A DNA stretch of 64,000 nucleotides. Origin: Leifsonia sp. CL147 (GTDB lineage Bacteria; Actinomycetota; Actinomycetes; Actinomycetales; Microbacteriaceae). Under the pieces are notes generated by a model, which saw only the letters and a program-made list of their open reading frames with translations, did not search any database and was not told where the DNA came from. Each line of letters begins with the position of its first letter. The stretch's first letter is position 1. Position numbers and translations under genes: made by a program. Of the stretch, positions 51,861 through 61,007 are shown one piece after another. The stretch covers positions 17,360-81,359 of the forward strand of contig NZ_FOTM01000015.1 in the NCBI RefSeq assembly GCF_900114565.1, in the 5' to 3' direction.

Positions 51861-52403
51861 ATGGGCCCTGATTTCACCCTCTACCCCGCTGTCGGGTCGA
51901 TCATCCTCGTACTCTCCGGCAGCCTCGGTATCGCCGGTCTTGTGCTCTCCATCCGCCGGCGCCGCAGGGGCGGGATCATCTGGGCTGCGGTGGCTCTCGC
52001 GCTCACCGCGGCGGCCCTGTTCATCATGAGACCGCCAGAAGGAAACGGTTCACTGACCATCTCCGGCGTCGGCATCTTCCTCATCGCCTGCCTCGCCCCG
52101 GCTATCGTCGCGTTCGTCCTTGGGCTCAGCCGGTCACGTGTAACCGAGGGGACGGACGCCGGCGCGCTACCGAACCAGAACGGGCTGGCGCTCGCGTCTG
52201 TCATCGTCGTCTGGTTCAGCTCCGTTGTCGGCCTCATCCTCGGCCATGTCGCGCTCTCCCAAATCCGGCGTACCGGAGAGTCCGGCCGGGGCATGGCGCT
52301 GACCGCCGTCATCGTCGGGTGGACGGCGACGGGGCTTGCGGTTCTCGCTGCGGTGATCGTGGCGGTCGCGTATGCCGGAGCGATCGGGTCCAGGACCACG
52401 TAG
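51861..52403 (+). CDS. Membrane protein with C-terminal DUF4190 domain
   Basis: 180 residues. Three helices in the N-terminal part and a DUF4190 unit at the end: GLALASVIVVWFSSVVGLILGHVALSQIRRTGESGRGMALTAVIVGWTATGLAVLAAVIV. The similarity of this unit to the end of the protein at 46431-47357 suggests duplication within the element. Followed by decayed sequence. Confidence 0.7.
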   Translation: MGPDFTLYPAVGSIILVLSGSLGIAGLVLSIRRRRRGGIIWAAVALALTAAALFIMRPPEGNGSLTISGVGIFLIACLAPAIVAFVLGLSRSRVTEGTDAGALPNQNGLALASVIVVWFSSVVGLILGHVALSQIRRTGESGRGMALTAVIVGWTATGLAVLAAVIVAVAYAGAIGSRTT

Positions 52404-52521
52404 TCGAACTCGGCTGAGGAGCCCGTGCCCTCGCGCGATACCGAGGGCTGTCACCCGGTCGTGCGCGCCGAGCTTCGCGTACACGTGCTCGAGGTGAGTG
52501 TGGACTCGATGGGGGCGGTTG
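52404..52521 (-). pseudogene. Relic of a LuxR-type HTH C-terminus
   Basis: On the minus strand the frame reads HRVHTHLEHVYAKLGAHDRVTAL, then a short tail, which is the recognition helix and end of a LuxR/GerE response regulator (pattern TVRTHLEHVYAKLGVxxR). No receiver domain or start is present. A leftover of a regulator gene truncated by rearrangement. Confidence 0.6.
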
Positions 52522-52905
52522 CACTTTCAGCCTTCGGGTACCTCGCTTACCGGGATCTCACAGCACGGGCTGCGGAGAAGTACCTCACGGCCGGGATAGC
52601 CGCACTCTTCGCAGCCGGAGGCTTGATCGCCCTAGGCAACGTCGGCTGGTTACTGCTGGCGCAGGCTGGAAAACTTGCTGCCGACTGTAGGTGGCGACCA
52701 CTCCGGCTGTTGCGCACAATCATGCCGAGATGCCGATGGAGGCGTGTCGCAATCTTCTCAGCATCCATGTCTGCTCGCCCTTCCCTTTGCACGCGCCTTG
52801 GACTCCGCACCGCTGTTCGGGCTCGTCATCGCAGGCCGCATCATTGGCCCACTCCTTTTTGGATTCGCATTCCGACTCCGGCCAGGCGCGACTGGGCTGT
52901 TCTGA
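52509..52905 (+). pseudogene. Relic of a small membrane protein
   Basis: One frame reads MGAVALSAFGYLAYRDLTARAAEKYLTAGIAALFAAGGLIALGNVGWLLLAQ up to about 52680. The hydrophobic reading then resumes in another frame (ALPFARALDSAPLFGLVIAGRIIGPLLFGFAFRL), ending at 52905. It looks like one membrane protein broken by one or more shifts. Its start overlaps the LuxR relic. Confidence 0.4.
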
Positions 52906-53020
52906 TACAGGAACGCTCGAGACCGTCTCCCTGATTTCCCCGCGGTGATCGGAGGGCTCCCAACCCAGGGACCGCCGTCACAGCGCAGCCTTAGAGTTTT
53001 TTAGAGTTTTTCGACGACCC

Positions 53021-53042
53021 TGTGGGCAAATTGTGGGCAAAT
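53021..53042. repeat. Tandem TTGTGGGCAAAT repeats, right end of element
   Basis: TGTGGGCAAAT (53021-53031) and TTGTGGGCAAAT (53031-53042), same orientation and spacing as at 26273-26295, about 70 bp inside the tRNA-side core. Just left of it lies another tandem repeat, TTAGAGTTTTT (52991 onward, two copies). Confidence 0.7.
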
Positions 53043-53110
53043 CGTGAAAAGCGAGTGTTATCAAGTGCGCAAATTTGCACCCTGACCAGCACTTTTGCAA
53101 CACCCAGAAA

Positions 53111-53131
53111 GTGCCCCTGGAGGGACTCGAA
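53111..53131. other. Attachment site (tRNA side)
   Basis: The 21-nt core shared with 26147-26167, covering the acceptor 3' strand and part of the T-arm of tRNA-Arg(CCT). It is the tRNA-side boundary of the element. Confidence 0.85.
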
Positions 53132-53183
53132 CCCCCAACCGTTTCCTTAGGACGGAACTGCTCTTCCATTGAGCTACAGAGGC
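53112..53183 (-). tRNA. tRNA-Arg (anticodon CCT)
   Basis: On the minus strand the acceptor stem GCCTCTG (53183-53177) pairs with CAGGGGC (53119-53113) with one G-U pair, discriminator A at 53112. The D-arm is GCTC..GAGC, the anticodon loop GTCCTAA gives CCT with U33 and A37, and the T-arm is GGGGG-TTCGAGT-CCCTC. There is one mismatch at the outer anticodon-stem pair. No CCA is encoded. The last 20 bases are the att core of the integrated element (with one more base outside), and they are preserved so the gene stays functional. Confidence 0.9.
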
Positions 53184-53244
53184 TGGCCCACCGAGTCTAC
53201 AGAACCCCTCCCCTCCACCCCGCAAAAAACTCCACTATTCAGTC

Positions 53245-53283
53245 TTGCTATCTACCGGTACTCATGCTTACTATGTACCGGTA
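53245..53283 (+). promoter_or_regulatory. PadR-operon promoter with two TACCGGTA operators
   Basis: TTGCTA (53245-53250) and TACTAT (53269-53274) form a promoter with an 18-bp spacer. The palindrome TACCGGTA occurs at 53253-53260 and 53276-53283, within CTATnTACCGGTA, 23 bp apart. The two boxes flank the -10, as expected for autorepression by the PadR protein encoded 32 bp downstream. Confidence 0.7.
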
Positions 53284-53314
53284 ATCAGCAACACTGACTA
53301 GCTGGGAGGGTCCC

Positions 53315-53644
53315 ATGGGCAAGCAGGAGACCGAGATGCTCAAGGGGACGCTGGAGGGCATCGTCCTCGCCATCCTGGCGCGCCGGCCGGCCTACGGGTA
53401 CGAGATCACGGCGTGGCTGCGCGACCAGGGGTTCGCCGACATCGCTGAGGGCACGATCTACGCCCTCCTGGTGCGCGTCGAGCAGCGAGGGCTCGTGGAT
53501 GTCGAGAAGGTGCCATCCGAGAAGGGACCTCCGCGCAAGGTGTACTCCCTCAACGCCCGGGGTCGTGACTACCTCGAAGAGTTCTGGAGGACGTGGGGCT
53601 TCCTCACAGAACGTATTGCACAGCTCCGCGAAGGGGACGACTGA
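53315..53644 (+). CDS. PadR-family transcriptional regulator
   Basis: 109 residues. Typical PadR winged helix: MLKGTLEGIVLAILARRPAYGYEITAWLRDQGFADIAEGTIYALLVRVEQRGLVDVEKVPSEKGPPRKVYSLNARGRDYLEEFWRTW. It has the single C-terminal dimerisation helix of the short (s2) subclass. It is the first gene of a four-gene operon (PadR, DUF1048, ATPase, permease) and should repress it at the TACCGGTA boxes until a drug-like ligand binds. Confidence 0.92.
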   Translation: MGKQETEMLKGTLEGIVLAILARRPAYGYEITAWLRDQGFADIAEGTIYALLVRVEQRGLVDVEKVPSEKGPPRKVYSLNARGRDYLEEFWRTWGFLTERIAQLREGDD

Positions 53645-53646
53645 CC

Positions 53647-54015
53647 ATGGCAGCGAAGTGGATCGAGGCGCTCACGGGCTCCCTCGAGCAGAAGAAGCAG
53701 TACCGGCAGTACAAGGCCCGCCTGGAGGCTCTGCCTGAGCCGTACCGCGGCGCCGCGAAGGCGTTCGAGCGCTACTTCATGTACTACGGCGGCCTGACCG
53801 ACGGGGACACGCTCATCCTGATGCTCGGCGACTTCGCCGATCTGTGGGAGCGCGCGGCCGTCGACGGGACGCCGATCAGCGCGATCGTCGGGGACGACCC
53901 GGTGGGCTTCGCCGAGACGTTCACCCAGTCCTACGGCGGCACGCAGTGGATCGACAAGGAGCGGGCACGCCTCACCAAGGCGGTCCAGGAGGCGGAGAAG
54001 GAGGAGAACCAATGA
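53647..54015 (+). CDS. DUF1048 family protein
   Basis: 122 residues from the ATG at 53647, two bases after the PadR stop. The sequence KWIEALTGSLEQKKQYRQYKARLEALPEPYRGAAKAFERYFMYYGG.. is the DUF1048 family, small all-helical proteins found with PadR regulators and ABC exporters. Their role is unknown. Its stop overlaps the ATPase start (ATGA). Confidence 0.85.
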   Translation: MAAKWIEALTGSLEQKKQYRQYKARLEALPEPYRGAAKAFERYFMYYGGLTDGDTLILMLGDFADLWERAAVDGTPISAIVGDDPVGFAETFTQSYGGTQWIDKERARLTKAVQEAEKEENQ

Positions 54016-54935
54016 GCGCGACGATGACGGAAACCGCGACGAGCACCGCGGCGATCAGCGTCCGCGGCATCCAGAAGTCGTTCACGGATGTCGAGGTGCT
54101 CCGCGGAGTGGACTTCGACGTGGAGGCGGGCAGCATCTTCGCCCTGCTCGGGTCGAACGGGGCCGGCAAGACGACCCTGGTCCGCATCCTGACCACGCTG
54201 CTGCGAGCGGATGCGGGCACGGCCACCGTGCACGGCCTCGACGTGGCCGAGAAGCCGGGCGATGTGCGCGCGGCGATCAGCCTGACCGGGCAGTTCGCCG
54301 CAGTGGATGAGGTGCTCACGGGACGCGAGAACCTCATCCTGGTCGCCAAGCTCCGGCACCTGAAGAACCCGGGCGCGATCGCGGACGACCTGCTCGCGCG
54401 CTTCTCGCTGACGGACGCCGGCAAGCGCAAGGCGTCCACCTACTCCGGCGGGATGCGGCGCCGGCTCGACATCGCGATGAGCCTGATCGGCGACCCGCCG
54501 GTCATCTTCCTCGACGAGCCGACCACGGGCCTCGACCCGCAGGCGCGGATCGAGGTGTGGGACACGGTCAAGCGCCTCGCCGGGCAGGGCACCACGGTGC
54601 TGCTCACTACGCAGTACCTGGATGAGGCGGAGCAGCTCGCCGACCGGATCGCCATCCTCCACAAGGGGACGATCATCCAGAACGGCACGCTCGACGAGCT
54701 CAAGAGCCTGCTGCCGGCCGCGAAGGTCGAGTACGTCGAGAAGCAGCCGACGCTCGAGGAGGTGTTCCTCGCGCTGGTCGGCGGGGCCGGCGAGGTCGGG
54801 GAGGCCGGTGACGCCGGCGGGGCTGGCGAAACCGCCGAGGTCGGCGATGCCGCCGCAACCGCCGCAACCGCCGAAGAGGCAACGAACGAGTACCGCGCCG
54901 AGCGCGCCGTCCCCTCCGGAAAGGAAGCACGATGA
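54012..54935 (+). CDS. ABC exporter ATPase (DrrA-like)
   Basis: 307 residues. Walker A GSNGAGKT (47-54), Q-loop SLTGQFAAVDEVLTGRENL, signature YSGGMRRRLDIA, Walker B VIFLDEPTTGLDPQAR, and the H-loop region LLTTQYLDEAEQLADRIAIL: the daunorubicin-resistance DrrA group. The C-terminus has a peculiar Gly/Ala/Glu-rich extension of about 50 residues (GGAGEVGEAGDAGGAGETAE and following). Coupled to both neighbours by ATGA overlaps. Forms an exporter with the permease below; the substrate is probably a hydrophobic compound. Confidence 0.92.
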   Translation: MSATMTETATSTAAISVRGIQKSFTDVEVLRGVDFDVEAGSIFALLGSNGAGKTTLVRILTTLLRADAGTATVHGLDVAEKPGDVRAAISLTGQFAAVDEVLTGRENLILVAKLRHLKNPGAIADDLLARFSLTDAGKRKASTYSGGMRRRLDIAMSLIGDPPVIFLDEPTTGLDPQARIEVWDTVKRLAGQGTTVLLTTQYLDEAEQLADRIAILHKGTIIQNGTLDELKSLLPAAKVEYVEKQPTLEEVFLALVGGAGEVGEAGDAGGAGETAEVGDAAATAATAEEATNEYRAERAVPSGKEAR

Positions 54936-55702
54936 CTACCAACGTTCTCGCTGACACCGGTGTGCTCACCGGTCGTTCGCTCCGCCACATCCTGCGCAGC
55001 CCGGACACGATCATCACCACCGCGGTCACCCCGGTCGCCCTGATGCTGCTGTTCGTGTACGTGCTCGGGGGCGCCATCCACACCGGATCCAGCAGCTCGT
55101 ACGTCAACTACCTGCTGCCCGGGATCCTGCTGATCACGATCGCGTCGGGCGTCGCGTACACCTCGTACCGGCTGTTCCTCGACCTGCAGGGCGGGATCTT
55201 CGAACGGTTCCAGTCCATGCCGATCGCGCGCTCGAGCGTGCTCTGGGGACACGTGCTCACCTCGGTGATCGCGAACGTGGTCTCGGTCGTGATCGTCGTC
55301 GGTGTCGCGCTCATCATGGGCTTCCGCACGGGAGCGTCGGTCGGAGCATGGCTCGCGGTGGCGGGCATCCTGGTCCTGTTCACGCTCGCCCTCACCTGGC
55401 TGGCCGTGATCGCCGGACTCTCGGCGAAGACAGTGGATGGGGCGAGCGCGTTCAGCTACCCCCTCATCTTCCTGCCCTTCATCAGTTCGGCGTTCGTACC
55501 GACGCAGTCGATGCCGGGACCGGTGGCCTGGTTCGCCGAGAACCAGCCGGTCACCTCCATCGTCAACACCATCCGGGCACTGTTCGAGCAGCAGCCGGTG
55601 GGTGGGGACATCTGGATCGCGCTCGCCTGGCTCGTCGGCATCCTCGTCGTCGCCTACGGCTTCGCCATCGCGAGCTACCGACGCAAGGTCACCGCAGGCT
55701 GA
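54932..55702 (+). CDS. ABC-2 exporter permease (DrrB-like)
   Basis: 256 residues with six helices. The N-terminal SLRHILRSPDTIITTAVTPVALMLLFVYVLGGAIHTG and the segment GGIFERFQSMPIARSSVLWGHVLTSV are typical of DrrB/ABC-2 proteins, as is the C-terminal NQPVTSIVNTIRALFEQQPVG. It overlaps the ATPase gene by four bases and closes the operon. It should export the same compound(s) that the PadR regulator senses. Confidence 0.92.
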   Translation: MTTNVLADTGVLTGRSLRHILRSPDTIITTAVTPVALMLLFVYVLGGAIHTGSSSSYVNYLLPGILLITIASGVAYTSYRLFLDLQGGIFERFQSMPIARSSVLWGHVLTSVIANVVSVVIVVGVALIMGFRTGASVGAWLAVAGILVLFTLALTWLAVIAGLSAKTVDGASAFSYPLIFLPFISSAFVPTQSMPGPVAWFAENQPVTSIVNTIRALFEQQPVGGDIWIALAWLVGILVVAYGFAIASYRRKVTAG

Positions 55703-55792
55703 CCGGGTGTCACCGCTGCCGGGCACCCGGCCGCCGAACGGGAGGCTCCCTCGGGACCTCCCGCTTCGGTCGTTCCCCGCGCTGAGGCCCCC

Positions 55793-55944
55793 GTCCCGGC
55801 GGACATTCCTCACGAATGTTCACTTAGGCGGCGCCAGAGTGCACATTCGTGACGAATGTTATCTACGGCGGGCCAACGTCCCGGCGGACATTCCTCACGA
55901 ATGTTCACTTAGACGGCGCCAGAGTGCACATTCGTGACGAATGT
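55793..55944. repeat. 85-bp tandem repeat with four ACATTC-CGAATGT palindromes
   Basis: Unit 1 is 55793-55877 and unit 2 starts at 55878. Each holds ACATTCCTCACGAATGT and ACATTCGTGACGAATGT (55803-55819, 55843-55859, 55888-55904, 55928-55944). The two units differ at one position (AGG/AGA) over the shared part. No gene; the whole 55703-56016 gap is otherwise empty. Confidence 0.85.
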
Positions 55945-56016
55945 CGGCTGCCCGGGCGCGCGTCGGAGGCAGCGAGAGCGGGCGAGCGCGCGAGCGCGGC
56001 GCGACCGCGCGGCGCC

Positions 56017-56532
56017 TCAGCCGGCGAGTTGCAGCTCGTGGCGGCGCCAGGGCTCGGTGAACTCCTCCCAGTTGGGGTCGTTCCAGCGCATGCTGATCAG
56101 GGACGCCATGTTGAGGTGCGGCTCCTTCAGCTCGAAGGGCAGCTTCCAGCCGAGGTCGGCGAGGAGGCGGTCCGACTTGACGTTGTTGCAGCGGAAGCAG
56201 GCGATGACGACGTTGTCCCAGGTGTGCGTGCCACCGCGGGCGCGCGGGATGACGTGGTCGAGCGTGTCGCCGTACTTGCCGCAGTAGGCGCACACGTGGC
56301 CGTACCGTTCCAGTGCGGATTTGCGGGTGAGCGGGATGCGGCGGTGCGGCACCTTGATGAACTGGTTCAGGAGGACGACGCTCGGCGCATCCAGGACCAG
56401 GGAGCGGCTGTGCAGCTTCGCCCCGCTCCCGGCGATGGTCGAGGCCTTCCCGCTCAGCACGAGAAGGACCGCACGTCGCGTGGCGATCACGCCGAGCGGC
56501 TCGTAGCTGGCGTTGAGAACCAGAGTCTTCAT
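56017..56532 (-). CDS. HNH endonuclease
   Basis: 171 residues from the ATG at 56532 (MKTLVLNASYEPLGVIATRRAVLLVLSGKA). The HNH site has Cys81 and Cys84 (CAYCGKYG), His93 (TLDHVIPRARGG), Asn107 (WDNVVIACFRC) and a second zinc pair Cys112 and Cys115. This is the McrA-like group present as a single, conserved chromosomal gene in actinomycetes, probably with a DNA-repair or phage-defence role that is not established. The upstream-extended frame to 56778 is Pro/Arg-rich and rejected. A terminator-like hairpin lies 86 bp upstream. Confidence 0.85.
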   Translation of the reverse strand: MKTLVLNASYEPLGVIATRRAVLLVLSGKASTIAGSGAKLHSRSLVLDAPSVVLLNQFIKVPHRRIPLTRKSALERYGHVCAYCGKYGDTLDHVIPRARGGTHTWDNVVIACFRCNNVKSDRLLADLGWKLPFELKEPHLNMASLISMRWNDPNWEEFTEPWRRHELQLAG

Positions 56533-56617
56533 CTGCGGCCTTCCTGGGTAGCGAAAGGGATGTCCGGGCGAACGCCGCGAGCAGCGCGCGGGTAAACGCC
56601 GCGCATACAAACAAAAT

Positions 56618-56643
56618 GGGCACTGTCCGTGCGGACAGCGCCC
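56618..56643 (-). terminator. Terminator-like hairpin in the HNH leader
   Basis: GGGCACTGTCCG (56618-56629) pairs with GGACAGCGCCC (56633-56643) with one mismatch. On the minus strand it is followed by ATTTTGTTTGT, a U-rich run, so it should terminate leftward transcription before the HNH gene unless regulated. A His-codon-rich short frame precedes it (see findings). Confidence 0.55.
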
Positions 56644-56877
56644 AAGGTGGAGGCGGCATGGTGGTGGCACACCACATGGTGGCGGTGGCAGGCCTCGACG
56701 TGGTGGCGGCAGGCGAGGAAGTCGCCCCAGCGGGAGAGCGGAACGCTCGATCCTGCCAGAAGGCCGCGCTCGTCCCACCCGGTCGCACTGAGCGGCCCGG
56801 CGGAACGTGTTCCGGCCATCGGATCCTCCGATTCTGCGACTGCATGACGCAGTGTCAGAACGACAGGCTAACCCAGA

Positions 56878-56909
56878 ATCGGCGCGCCACCTATTCGTGG
56901 CGCGCCGAT
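56878..56909 (-). terminator. Terminator of the NlpC/P60 gene
   Basis: ATCGGCGCGCCA (56878-56889) and TGGCGCGCCGAT (56898-56909) are perfect 12-bp arms with an 8-nt loop, 74 bp past the stop of the leftward gene at 56983. Confidence 0.75.
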
Positions 56910-56982
56910 CCGGTGCTGTGGTGCGGAGTGTTTACCGATCCGAAACCGAGTGGATGCTCGCGAGCGAGACGGATCGGGGGTG

Positions 56983-57903
56983 TCAGATCCCGAGACGGAC
57001 GATGTAGAAGTCGCTCGTCCAGATCGGGCGGATGGAGATGGAGCGGCCGGAGTCGGGCGCATCCATGATGTTGCCGTTGCCGGCGTAGAAGCCGTCGTGG
57101 CCGGACATGATGACGACGTCGCCGGGTTGGGCGTCGGCGATCGAGATGCGCTTGCCCATCGCCGCCTGGCCGGACACGGAGTGCGGCAGGTTGATGCCGA
57201 ACTGGGCGTACACGTACATGACGTAGCCGGAGCAGTCCATGCCGGCCGGGCTCGCGCCGCCGTAGACGTACGGGGTGCCGATGTACTGCTGGGCCACCGA
57301 GAAGACCTGCGCGAGGCTGAAGCTCGGGTAGGGCGGGTTGGCCAGGAAGTCGGAGACAGAGGGGCCGGTGGAGGCCTTGGCGTAGTTGGTCAGTTCGATG
57401 GCGGCCTGCGCACGGGCCGCTTCTGCGGCGGCAGCGGCCGCGGCGGCGGCCTTCTGCGCGTTCAGCTGCTGCTCGCTCGTCGCGGATGCGGTGTCGCGGC
57501 TGACGGCCTCGGTGGCGACTCCCCCGACCTCGACGGTCTGCGACTGGGCCTTCTTCATGGAGTCGACGGCGCTCGGGCCGAAGGCCGCACTATCGGTGCC
57601 GTTCGGGTTGAAGGCGAAGGCGGGGATGGCCATGGTGGCGATGATTCCGGCGGCGACCGTGATGGCGCCGGCGTTCAGAATCCAGCCGCCGCGGCGCTTC
57701 TTCTTCGCCTGCGTGGCGATGGGGCCGGTGGATGTCGTGCGAGCCGGCGACCCTGCCGGCCGGGACGACGTGGTCGCCTCGCGTGCCGCACGGGAGTTGC
57801 GGCGGGAGATGGGGACGATTCCGGTGGTGCTGCGTGAGTCTGTGGTGCTCTGGTCCGGGTTTGTCCGGTCCTGGGTGGGACCGGACGTGCTCGAGTCTGC
57901 CAA
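56983..57903 (-). CDS. Membrane-anchored NlpC/P60 peptidoglycan hydrolase
   Basis: 306 residues from a TTG start, chosen because GGAGG lies 8 nt upstream and the frame has no better start. A Ser/Thr/Arg-rich cytoplasmic part (1-70), one membrane segment (WILNAGAITVAAGIIATMAIPAFAF, ~74-98), an Ala-rich coiled linker (AQKAAAAAAAAAEAARAQ), and a C-terminal NlpC/P60 domain: Cys224 (GMDCSGYV), His269 (SGHDGFY) and a polar third residue near 281 (NIMDAP). It should cut peptide crosslinks in the cell wall. The 220-bp upstream region is structured and could hold a riboswitch. Confidence 0.88.
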   Translation of the reverse strand: MADSSTSGPTQDRTNPDQSTTDSRSTTGIVPISRRNSRAAREATTSSRPAGSPARTTSTGPIATQAKKKRRGGWILNAGAITVAAGIIATMAIPAFAFNPNGTDSAAFGPSAVDSMKKAQSQTVEVGGVATEAVSRDTASATSEQQLNAQKAAAAAAAAAEAARAQAAIELTNYAKASTGPSVSDFLANPPYPSFSLAQVFSVAQQYIGTPYVYGGASPAGMDCSGYVMYVYAQFGINLPHSVSGQAAMGKRISIADAQPGDVVIMSGHDGFYAGNGNIMDAPDSGRSISIRPIWTSDFYIVRLGI

Positions 57904-60077
<2,174 letters not shown>

Positions 60078-60086
60078 GCGAGCGCG

Positions 60087-60323
60087 ATGCGGCTCTGGCT
60101 CCGCGACGCCGAACGTCGGCCCGACCCGGTCCCCGTGAAGACGGATGACCGGCGGGCCGTCGTCGTCGGGCTAGCGCTCTGGCTGTTCGCCCTCGTCGTC
60201 GTCGTGATCGTCGGCATCCCGCTCGGCGTCAGCGACCGGGGCACCTGGGTCGGAACCATCGTCGTCGGACTCGTCCTCGGAGTCCTCGGGCTCGGCTACC
60301 TGACGGTGACGCGGCGCCGCTGA
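60087..60323 (+). CDS. DUF2530 membrane protein
   Basis: 78 residues. A charged N-terminal part (RLWLRDAERRPDPVPVKTDDRRAVVVGLALW) leads to two membrane helices (ALWLFALVVVVIVGIPL and WVGTIVVGLVLGVLGLGYLTV). This is the DUF2530 family, found next to serC and DUF3027 in many actinomycetes; function unknown. Its 3' end overlaps the 3' end of the opposite-strand DUF3027 gene by about 150 bp. Confidence 0.85.
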   Translation: MRLWLRDAERRPDPVPVKTDDRRAVVVGLALWLFALVVVVIVGIPLGVSDRGTWVGTIVVGLVLGVLGLGYLTVTRRR

Positions 60324-61007
60324 CCTGCGGCGGGAGCCGGGCGCGTTCTCGTCGGCAGCGTCCTCGTCGGGTGCGTCCTCGTCGGGTGCATCCTCGTCGG
60401 CGGCGTCCTCGTCGGGGGCGTCCTCGTCGGCCGGAGCGGCGAGCGCCGCAGCCTCCTCCGCCTCGAGGTCGAGGCCGGCGTCGATGTCCGTCGCCTCGTC
60501 GAAGCCGACGTCCACGCTGTCGATGTCGACCCCATCCAGATCACCGTCGTCGTGCAGGTCGTGCACGTCGCGGTCGTCCTCGGAGTCGTCGAACCCGTCG
60601 TCCTCGTCCTCGTCTTCGTCGTCGTCGTCGTCATCGCCTTCGGCGCCCGGAACCGCGTGCGCCTCCTGGGCGGCCTGGTAGTCGGCCAGGCGATCCGACC
60701 ACGGCACCCAGTCGGGAGCGAGCAGCGCCCCGTCGCCGGGCATCAGCTCGGCCTCCAGCACCGTCGGCTCGGCGTCGTCTCCGGCGCGGCCGACCGTCAC
60801 GGTCCAGTGCCAGCCCGGATAGCCGGGGACGCGGCACTCGAAGAACAGGGAGACGGCGCCGGACTCCTCGACCTCGTAGCCGAGGGGCTCGCCGATGGTC
60901 GACTCCGGAGTGATCTCCGCGAGAGCACCGCGGGCGAGCGGAACCGCGGCGATCAGCTCCGGGTCGGCCTGCACGGCCGGGGTCGCGTCGTCCCCGAGCT
61001 CAGGCAT
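60171..61007 (-). CDS. DUF3027 family protein with long acidic tail
   Basis: 278 residues. Residues ~12-115 carry the DUF3027 domain: DPELIAAVPLARGALAEITPESTIGEPLGYEVEESGAVSLFFECRVPGYPGWHWTVTVGRA..ELMPGDGALLAPDWVPWSDRL. The rest is a long Asp/Glu-rich tail, including a DEDAPDEDAA-type repeat encoded by 15-18 bp tandem repeats (60354-60431) and a DDDDDDEDEDEDD run. Such repeat tracts can change length. It starts 8 nt inside the end of the cold-shock gene, so the two are probably co-transcribed. Function unknown; acidic nucleoid-associated roles have been guessed for such proteins. Confidence 0.85.
   Translation of the reverse strand: MPELGDDATPAVQADPELIAAVPLARGALAEITPESTIGEPLGYEVEESGAVSLFFECRVPGYPGWHWTVTVGRAGDDAEPTVLEAELMPGDGALLAPDWVPWSDRLADYQAAQEAHAVPGAEGDDDDDDEDEDEDDGFDDSEDDRDVHDLHDDGDLDGVDIDSVDVGFDEATDIDAGLDLEAEEAAALAAPADEDAPDEDAADEDAPDEDAPDEDAADENAPGSRRRSAAPRHRQVAEPEDSEDESDDDGSDPGAPVADAERDADDHDDDEGEQPER

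Larger units (their letters stand above)
26147..53131. mobile_element. ~27 kb integrated mobilisable element at tRNA-Arg(CCT)
   Basis: The element is bounded by the 21-nt core duplication (26147-26167 and 53111-53131) and by tandem TTGTGGGCAAAT repeats just inside both ends. It carries a MobF relaxase, a tyrosine integrase, a restriction-modification locus, a toxin-antitoxin-like pair, an envelope-protein cluster and several decayed genes. No VirB4, VirD4/coupling protein or replication gene is visible, so an integrative mobilisable element (or a degraded conjugative one) fits best. The integrase gene lies in the middle rather than beside the tRNA, which is odd and suggests a composite or rearranged element. 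Confidence 0.75.

Noticed and set aside
55793..55944. Short CRISPR array
   Set aside because: Two units repeat in full including the would-be spacers, and no cas genes are near.
60354..60431. Intergenic tandem repeat
   Set aside because: The repeats lie in frame in the DUF3027 gene and encode an Asp/Glu/Ala-rich tail.
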